Under the pieces are notes generated by a model that had not been told where the DNA came from, did no database searches, and saw only the letters and a list, made by a program, of their open reading frames with translations. Source: Flavobacterium sp. (GTDB lineage: Bacteria; Bacteroidota; Bacteroidia; Flavobacteriales; Flavobacteriaceae). Taken from it: a DNA stretch of 64,000 bases. Below, in pieces: positions 58,039-64,000 of this stretch. The stretch is taken from positions 62,001 through 126,000 of the forward strand of contig NZ_JAGIAV010000008.1 of the NCBI RefSeq assembly GCF_017744675.1. The letters run 5' to 3'. Each line of letters starts with the position of its first letter. Positions within the stretch are counted from its first letter, which is position 1. A program made the translations under genes and the position numbers.

Positions 58039-59445
58039 TTATTCTGCGTTGTCTAAAAATTCTTTGATTTTGTCGACATATCGATCAAAAAATGATCTTC
58101 TTATTTTGGTTTCTGTAGATTCACTTTTAGGTGCCTTCTGACTTACAACTTCTCTTGGCTCTTCAATGGTTTCTACTCTTTCAACGTAGTTTTCTTCAAC
58201 TTCGTATCGCTGTACTGGCGGAGCGGTTCTGTAAACAATTTTTGGCTGTTCTTGTACCATTTCCATTCTAACAGCGCTTTGCGAACTGTTTTCGATACTG
58301 TTCATTACCAATCCTACTGCTGTTGCATATAACGGGCTAGAAATTTCTTCTCCAGAGTTTCCTGCCAAATGCTCATTAGGATATCCAATTCTAGTATCCA
58401 TTCCTGTAATGTATTCTACCAGCTGTTTAATGTGCTTTAATTGCGCACCTCCACCTGTCAATACAATTCCAGCGATTAGTTTCTTGCGAGGATCTTCGTG
58501 TCCGTAAGCTTTGATTTCTGCAAAAACTTGTTCTACGATTTCTACCACTCTTGCATGGATAATTTTTGATAAATTTTTAAGCGAAATTTCTTTTGGCTCT
58601 CTTCCTCTTAAACCAGGAATAGAAACGATCTCGTTATCTTTATTTTCGCCTGGCCAAGCAGATCCGAATTTTATTTTTAAAAGCTCAGCTTGTTTTTCGA
58701 TAATCGAACAGCCTTCTTTGATATCATCTGTAATTACATTTCCTCCAAAAGGAATTACTGCAGTGTGACGAATGATACCATCCTTGAAAATAGCTAAATC
58801 TGTCGTTCCGCCACCGATATCGATAAGCGCAACACCAGCTTCTTTTTCTTCTTGACTTAAAACCGCATCAGCAGAAGCTAATGGCTCTAATGTCAATCCA
58901 GACAATTCAATTCCTGAACTCTGAATACATCTTCCAACGTTTCTAATAGAAGACGCTTGCCCCACTACAACGTGAAAACTAGATTCTAGTCTTCCTCCGT
59001 ACATCCCGATTGGCTCTTTAATCTCAGATTGCCCATCGATTTTGAACTCTTGCGGTAAAACGTGAATAATTTCTTCTCCAGGCAACATCGCCAGTTTATT
59101 TACCTGATCGATTAGGAGCTGAATATCTTTTTCGCCAATTACTTCCTCAGGGTTATTTCTGCTGATGTAATCAGTATGCTGAATACTTCTTATGTGCTGT
59201 CCGGCAATACCTACCACCACATCTTTGATTTTGTATCCTGAATTATTTTCTGCTTCGATTATCGCTTGCTGTATCGATTGAATCGTCTGCGTAATGTTGT
59301 TTACTACTCCTCTGGCAACACCCAAACTTTTGGATTTGCCAATGCCCAAAATCTCCAACTTACCATATTCATTCTTTTTGCCAATCATGGCAACGATTTT
59401 GGTTGTTCCAATATCTAGACCTACTGCAATGTTATCTTTTTCCAT
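58039..59445 (-). CDS. ftsA: Cell division protein FtsA
   Basis: This 468-residue actin-like protein anchors FtsZ to the membrane. The ATP-binding motifs are IAVGLDIGTTKIVAMIG (residues 6-22), GVALIDIGGGTTDLAIFKDG and the C-terminal IVLTGGGAQLKHI. After the actin core comes an extended acidic linker and a terminal amphipathic helix (SFFDRYVDKIKEFLDNAE) that should bind membrane. It lies between ftsQ and ftsZ on the minus strand, with gaps of 6 and about 80 bp. Confidence 0.96.
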   Translation of the reverse strand: MEKDNIAVGLDIGTTKIVAMIGKKNEYGKLEILGIGKSKSLGVARGVVNNITQTIQSIQQAIIEAENNSGYKIKDVVVGIAGQHIRSIQHTDYISRNNPEEVIGEKDIQLLIDQVNKLAMLPGEEIIHVLPQEFKIDGQSEIKEPIGMYGGRLESSFHVVVGQASSIRNVGRCIQSSGIELSGLTLEPLASADAVLSQEEKEAGVALIDIGGGTTDLAIFKDGIIRHTAVIPFGGNVITDDIKEGCSIIEKQAELLKIKFGSAWPGENKDNEIVSIPGLRGREPKEISLKNLSKIIHARVVEIVEQVFAEIKAYGHEDPRKKLIAGIVLTGGGAQLKHIKQLVEYITGMDTRIGYPNEHLAGNSGEEISSPLYATAVGLVMNSIENSSQSAVRMEMVQEQPKIVYRTAPPVQRYEVEENYVERVETIEEPREVVSQKAPKSESTETKIRRSFFDRYVDKIKEFLDNAE

Positions 59446-59451
59446 TTTCTA

Positions 59452-60174
59452 TTATTTAGTGCAAACTACTTGTTCCGTAAACCTAAGGTCAATTTTTTTG
59501 TATTTGTATAACGAACTATCTAAAACCGCTTTTTGAAAGAAGGCTTTATAGTTTCTAAATTTCTTATCAACATTCATCGTTCTTCCAAAATCTATGAAGT
59601 AATCATAGTTACGATTAAACATTTTTAAGCTTCCATTCGGCATAATCTCTATAGCAATGATGTTTTTTTTCAAAAACGCATCGTCATAAATTGTGCGAAA
59701 TAAAGCTGCTAAATCTTCGTTATTTTTTGCATTTATTGCCCCTGAAACAAGAGGAACTCTCGCAGTGAAATTGTCTGATAAGGGCATTTTATTACCCTCA
59801 TAGTCAATATAAAAAGAAGCGCCGCCATCATAAACTCTTGCTATGGGCGTCTTCTGTTTTACTACTGCTTTTAGAACTCCATCAATACTTACAAAAACAT
59901 TTGACTTTTCAATCATCTCTTGCGTATCGAGGGTTTTCTCTATCTTATTCAAATCTAGTTCATCTTTTCTAATACTGGAAGCGTCTCTTTTATTTTCTAT
60001 CAACAATTTATTAACCGTCTCTGGCTTCACAAAAAGCGTATTTTCTCCTACAAAAACAACCATCGATTTTTTCAGTTTTCGATCGCCATTTCGATGCTGA
60101 GCAAACGAATAAAGAAACAAAACCAATCCGAAAATTAGTACTAATCTGATATTAGCCCAATTAAATATTTTCAT
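59452..60174 (-). CDS. ftsQ: Cell division protein FtsQ
   Basis: This 240-residue single-pass membrane protein has a transmembrane helix at about residues 8-24 (IRLVLIFGLVLFLYSFA). The POTRA-type region follows (VFVGENTLFVKPETVNKLLIE) and the beta domain ends FTEQVVCTK. FtsQ links FtsK to FtsL/FtsB in the divisome. Its start overlaps the last 14 bases of murC, so the two are translationally coupled. Confidence 0.92.
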   Translation of the reverse strand: MKIFNWANIRLVLIFGLVLFLYSFAQHRNGDRKLKKSMVVFVGENTLFVKPETVNKLLIENKRDASSIRKDELDLNKIEKTLDTQEMIEKSNVFVSIDGVLKAVVKQKTPIARVYDGGASFYIDYEGNKMPLSDNFTARVPLVSGAINAKNNEDLAALFRTIYDDAFLKKNIIAIEIMPNGSLKMFNRNYDYFIDFGRTMNVDKKFRNYKAFFQKAVLDSSLYKYKKIDLRFTEQVVCTK

Positions 60175-61510
60175 TTAAAATCTTTTTAATTGACGGAACC
60201 ATTTCTCCCAGATCACCAGCTCCAATTGTTACAATAATAGGTGCATCACTGGCTTTGATTTCACCTAATAAATCTTCTTTTGCAACAATTTTTTTGTTCG
60301 AATTTGTCATTTTACCCAAAAGCCACTCAGAAGTCACTCCTTCCATCGGAAGCTCTCTTGCTGGGTAAATATCCATCAAAAACACTTCATCAAACTGAGA
60401 TAAGCTTTCGGCAAATCCGTCAACAAAATCTCTTGTTCTGCTAAACAAATGCGGCTGGAAAATTGCCAATACTTTGCGTCCTGGATATAATTCTCTAACT
60501 GCTTGATGAACAGCATTTATTTCTGTCGGATGATGTGCATAATCATCAATATATACTAATTTTTCAGTCTTTATTTGATATGAAAAACGTCTTCTAATCC
60601 CGTTGAATGAAGCAATGGCTTTTGCAATAGAGTCGGTTGGGGTGCCATAAGTTTTAGCCATTGCAATAGCCATCAATCCATTCATTAAATTGTGCTTTCC
60701 AGGTAGTCCGAAACGCAAATCTTTCATAATTTCTGATGGTGTCTGCACATCAAAAACATAAGCCCCGTCTTCTATTCGAACATTATAAGCCTTGTATACA
60801 GCATCTTCGTTTATAGCGCATTGAACACCGTCTAAAGGCAATTCTTTGGTTATAAAGAGATTATTTTTATCTTCAACTTTAGAAGCAAATTCTCTAAAGG
60901 AAGCTTGAATCGCATCGCTAGTTCCGTAGATATCCAAATGATCGGCATCCATAGAAGTCACACAAGCAATATTTGGATGCAAATGCAAGAATGATCTATC
61001 AAACTCATCTGCTTCTACCACTGTTACCGTTTTACCGCTTCCAATCAGATTTGAATTGTAATTTTCTACGATTCCGCCAATAAAAGCCGTTACGTCTGCA
61101 CCGCTTTGAAATAGAATATGCCCTAAAATGCTAGACGTTGTGGTTTTTCCGTGCGTTCCCGCAACCGCAAAACAGAAAGTATCTTTAGTAATGATTCCTA
61201 AAACTTCTGCACGTTTTTTAACCTCGTAATTTCTTTCAATAAAATAATTCCATTCTGAATGTGTTTTTGGAACCGCTGGCGTATAAATCACCAAGGTGTT
61301 CTCTACATAATAATCACTCGGAATTAAATTAATATTGTCTTCAAAATGAATATCAATACCACTTTCAATCAATTCATTAGTTAGCATAGAAGGCGTTTTA
61401 TCGTAGCCTGAAACTTGTTTTCCAATAAACTTGAAATAACGAGCCAGGGCACTCATTCCGATACCTCCAATACCAATAAAATAAACGTTTTGTATTTGAT
61501 TTAAATTCAT
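60161..61510 (-). CDS. murC: UDP-N-acetylmuramate--L-alanine ligase MurC
   Basis: This 449-residue ligase adds L-alanine to UDP-MurNAc with ATP. The N-terminal UDP-binding domain starts NVYFIGIGGIGMSALARYFK. The ATP P-loop is CFAVAGTHGKTTTSSILGHIL, and the substrate-binding EADEFDRSF, DADHLDIYGT and DDYAHHPTEI motifs follow. The length matches the family. It lies between murG (52 bp upstream) and ftsQ (overlapping). Confidence 0.97.
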   Translation of the reverse strand: MNLNQIQNVYFIGIGGIGMSALARYFKFIGKQVSGYDKTPSMLTNELIESGIDIHFEDNINLIPSDYYVENTLVIYTPAVPKTHSEWNYFIERNYEVKKRAEVLGIITKDTFCFAVAGTHGKTTTSSILGHILFQSGADVTAFIGGIVENYNSNLIGSGKTVTVVEADEFDRSFLHLHPNIACVTSMDADHLDIYGTSDAIQASFREFASKVEDKNNLFITKELPLDGVQCAINEDAVYKAYNVRIEDGAYVFDVQTPSEIMKDLRFGLPGKHNLMNGLMAIAMAKTYGTPTDSIAKAIASFNGIRRRFSYQIKTEKLVYIDDYAHHPTEINAVHQAVRELYPGRKVLAIFQPHLFSRTRDFVDGFAESLSQFDEVFLMDIYPARELPMEGVTSEWLLGKMTNSNKKIVAKEDLLGEIKASDAPIIVTIGAGDLGEMVPSIKKILNENI

Positions 61511-61562
61511 TTCTTTTTTGCTTTAAGCATTAAGCTTTAGGCTATAAGCCTGCAACTTCATT

Positions 61563-62654
61563 TTATTTCTTAATTAACTTTATAATCTCTGCAACAATAG
61601 CTTGAGTTGCTTTTGGCATTGCCAATTTTTTAATATTATCACTCAACTGTTTTTGTTTTCCATGATCTTTCAGCAGCGCTTCAAAAACAATGCTAAACTG
61701 ACTATCAAGCTCAGATTCTTTCAACAAAATCGCACCTTTTTCGTCTACAATTGCTTGCGCATTTTTAGTTTGGTGATCCTCAGCAACATTCGGAGACGGG
61801 ATAAAAATCACCGGTTTTCCCACAATGCATAATTCTGACACCGACGAAGCACCTGCACGTGAAATTATGACATCTGCTGCTGCGTAAACAAAATCCATTC
61901 TTTCAATAAAATCAACCACTTTTACATTCGGCTGATTGTATTTTTTATAATCTTCAAAATATAATTTCCCGCATTGCCAGATAACTTGCACGTCTTGAGA
62001 AAGAAAATTTTGCAATTCTTTTTCGATTAGCTGATTGATTCTTCTCGCGCCTAAACTTCCTCCTAGAACCAATAATGTCTTTTTATTCGGATCTAAACCA
62101 TAGAATGCAATTGCTTCGTCGCGTTTGCTTTCAATATCAATTAAATCCTGACGAACAGGGTTTCCCGTTAGAACAATTTTCTCTTTTGGGAAAAAGCGTT
62201 CCAAATTTTGATATGCCACACAAATTGCATTGGCTTTTTTGCTCAACAATTTATTTGTAATTCCTGGATAAGAATTCTGTTCCTGAACAACGGTTGGAAT
62301 TCCTGCAGAACCCGCGGCTTGCAATAAAGGTCCGCTGGCGAAACCGCCCGTTCCAATTACCACATTTGGCTTGAACTTTTTAATAATTCTTTTTGACTCT
62401 AATAAACTGCTTGCCAACTTTAGCGGAAACATTAAATTCTGTAAAGTCAATTTTCGCTGTAAACCTGCAATCCAAAGGCCTTTTATTTCGTAACCTGCCT
62501 GAGGCACTTTTTGCATCTCCATTTTATCTTTGGCACCCACAAAAAGAAATTCTGCATCAGGAAATTGTAATTTTAATTCATTTGCAATTGCAATCGCAGG
62601 ATAGATATGTCCTCCTGTTCCTCCTCCGCTAAGTATGAATTTATACTTTGTCAT
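61563..62654 (-). CDS. murG: UDP-N-acetylglucosamine transferase MurG
   Basis: This 363-residue GT-B glycosyltransferase converts lipid I to lipid II at the inner membrane face. The signature is FILSGGGTGGHIYPAIAIANEL at the N-terminus. VVIGTGGFASGPLL and VQEQNSYPGITNKLLSKKA follow, and in the C-terminal domain GGSLGARRIN and RAGASSVSELCIVGKPVIFIPSPNVAEDHQTKNA. The gene lies between ftsW and murC. Confidence 0.97.
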   Translation of the reverse strand: MTKYKFILSGGGTGGHIYPAIAIANELKLQFPDAEFLFVGAKDKMEMQKVPQAGYEIKGLWIAGLQRKLTLQNLMFPLKLASSLLESKRIIKKFKPNVVIGTGGFASGPLLQAAGSAGIPTVVQEQNSYPGITNKLLSKKANAICVAYQNLERFFPKEKIVLTGNPVRQDLIDIESKRDEAIAFYGLDPNKKTLLVLGGSLGARRINQLIEKELQNFLSQDVQVIWQCGKLYFEDYKKYNQPNVKVVDFIERMDFVYAAADVIISRAGASSVSELCIVGKPVIFIPSPNVAEDHQTKNAQAIVDEKGAILLKESELDSQFSIVFEALLKDHGKQKQLSDNIKKLAMPKATQAIVAEIIKLIKK

Positions 62655-62699
62655 CTCTCTAAGAATTACAACTTTTTAAAAAATTATTATATATTAACT

Positions 62700-64000
62700 T
62701 TACTTGTTTAAAACCGCATTCATTGGGTTTCTTGAATTATCTTCTATTGAATAGGCTGGTTCTTCATCATAAATCTCTTGAGGAATCACATCGTCTTCTG
62801 CCAATTCTTTATCGATTAATCGCTGTAAAGCTTCTTTTCTTTTTTCTTTTTCTAATTTTTCTTCTGCGATTTCATCTTCCTTTTTAGTCACGCTAATGAT
62901 GATCCCAAGCCCAAGGCAAGTCATCCAAATCGAACTACCTCCACTACTAATTAAAGGAAGCGTTTGCCCTGTAACCGGCAATAATTCTACTGCAACCGCC
63001 ATATTAATCATCGCTTGAAATATCATCGGAAACCCAACACCAACGACGACTAATTTTCCGAACAAGGTAGGCGCTTTGTGAGATGCAATTACAAATCGAA
63101 ACAGAAGCAATAGATATAAAATCACGATTGAAACTCCTCCCACTAAACCGTATTCTTCTACAATAATGGCATAAATAAAATCGGAAGAAGATTGTGGCAA
63201 AAAGTTTTTCTGAACACTTTTTCCTGGACCTAATCCTCCTAATTTTCCAGATGCTATTGCAATCTTTGCTTTTTCAATCTGATAATCGTCTTCGTCTGGT
63301 TTATCTGTGGTAAAGTTTGCTATACGACTTTCCCAAGTAGAAACCCTGCTAAAGAATCTTGAATCTGGAAACGCTTTCGCCACCAAAAGAAAGAATGCCA
63401 GCATTGCAACTCCCGAACCTATGATAAAAGCAATATATTTTAACGGATATTTTCCAATAAATGTTAGCATTAAAACCATTGAAAAAATCAAAGCTGTCGT
63501 TGAAAAGTTCGCTGGTAAAATAAGCGCTAACGTAATAAAAACCGGAATCCAAAGCTGAATTAACGAGGTTTGAAAAGGCTCATTTTCTTCTTTCGTTTTA
63601 GACAAATAACGCGCCACATAAATAAACAGAACGATTGCCGCTAATGTTGATGTTTGAAACGTGATTCCGATAAACGGCACCTGAATCCAACGGCTTGCAT
63701 TTGCTCCTGCAATTACAGTTCCTTTTAAAAGTGTATAGATTAATAAAATCCAAACTACTGGAAGCGCAATTTTAGAAATCGCTCTAAAATAATGATATGG
63801 CACTCGATGCACCCAGTAAATGATCAAGAACCCAATACAGATATGCGCTAAATGCTTAACTAAATACCCTAACGTATTTCCTGTTCCGTGCCCGATATAA
63901 GCCAAATTACTACTCGCACTAAAAACAGGCATAAACGAAAACAAAGCCAATAAAGCCACGAATGACCATATTACCCTATCTCCTTTTAATTTGTTCACTA
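62700..64000 (-). CDS. ftsW: Division-specific lipid II polymerase FtsW, 5' end possibly outside the window
   Basis: This SEDS-family membrane protein of at least 432 residues has about ten hydrophobic segments. The signature near the C-terminus is INMAVAVELLPVTGQTLPLISSGGSS, and the conserved GLGPGKSVQKNFLPQSSSDFIYAIIVEEYG includes catalytic-loop residues. FtsW polymerises glycan strands together with PBP3. The visible start is a GTG at 63998, but the frame is open to the edge, so the true start probably lies beyond. A cytoplasmic charged tail (KKEDEIAEEKLEKEKRKEAL) follows the last helix. Confidence 0.93.
   Translation of the reverse strand, partial: VNKLKGDRVIWSFVALLALFSFMPVFSASSNLAYIGHGTGNTLGYLVKHLAHICIGFLIIYWVHRVPYHYFRAISKIALPVVWILLIYTLLKGTVIAGANASRWIQVPFIGITFQTSTLAAIVLFIYVARYLSKTKEENEPFQTSLIQLWIPVFITLALILPANFSTTALIFSMVLMLTFIGKYPLKYIAFIIGSGVAMLAFFLLVAKAFPDSRFFSRVSTWESRIANFTTDKPDEDDYQIEKAKIAIASGKLGGLGPGKSVQKNFLPQSSSDFIYAIIVEEYGLVGGVSIVILYLLLLFRFVIASHKAPTLFGKLVVVGVGFPMIFQAMINMAVAVELLPVTGQTLPLISSGGSSIWMTCLGLGIIISVTKKEDEIAEEKLEKEKRKEALQRLIDKELAEDDVIPQEIYDEEPAYSIEDNSRNPMNAVLNK

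Overview
The window is from a Flavobacterium-like member of the Bacteroidota. The evidence is a complete gldKLMNO locus (type IX secretion and gliding motility), AT-rich DNA, promoter elements of the Bacteroidota form TAnnTTTG, A-rich leaders instead of strong Shine-Dalgarno sites, and the order miaB / sigma-54 activator / lptE / secG / groES / groEL. The GldN-GldO tandem paralogues are known from Flavobacterium johnsoniae. Species cannot be fixed from the sequence alone.

Layout. 1-11 kb: accessory and housekeeping genes (a cut-off S8 protease, SDR, acetyltransferases, tRNA-Glu, a leucine-rich repeat protein, a lipid kinase next to an App1-like phosphatase). 11-25 kb, mostly minus strand: an ABC-F protein, gldO, gldN, gldM, gldL, gldK, an arginase-fold protein and topA. 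25-33.6 kb, plus strand: a structured-RNA candidate, miaB, an inserted GxxExxY nuclease-like gene, a sigma-54 activator, lptE, an acidic repeat/TPR protein, secG and groESL. 33.8-39.4 kb: a nucleotide pyrophosphatase/phosphodiesterase-like enzyme, a dense palindrome island, an AraC regulator with an SDR, and a SulP transporter. 39.5-44.1 kb: a LytS/LytTR two-component pair, then the main accessory locus, a Pycsar-type anti-phage operon, then an XRE regulator. 45-53 kb: DUF families, a LytTR regulator with an acyltransferase, and an oxidoreductase with an SRPBCC protein. 53.2-55.2 kb: a small island beside tRNA-Arg with two ORFs, each followed by a related attC-like sequence of about 133 bp. 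55.2-64 kb, minus strand: yqeY and the division/cell-wall cluster ftsW-murG-murC-ftsQ-ftsA-ftsZ.

The best candidate for a noteworthy system is 41516-43547: a three-segment membrane protein resembling the Pycsar effector PycTM, followed with almost no gaps by two different class III nucleotide cyclases. Known Pycsar operons generally pair one cyclase with one effector. Here both cyclases keep the two metal-binding aspartates, but only the second keeps a basic residue at the transition-state arginine position. This suggests a division of labour or a heterodimer. The second theme is intergenic DNA rich in inverted repeats: a GxxExxY gene flanked by about 40-bp terminal inverted repeats, coding-free relatives of those repeats elsewhere, and palindromes nested inside palindromes. 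The third is the attC-like cassette pair next to tRNA-Arg, where a degenerate copy of the tRNA's 3' flank marks the other edge.
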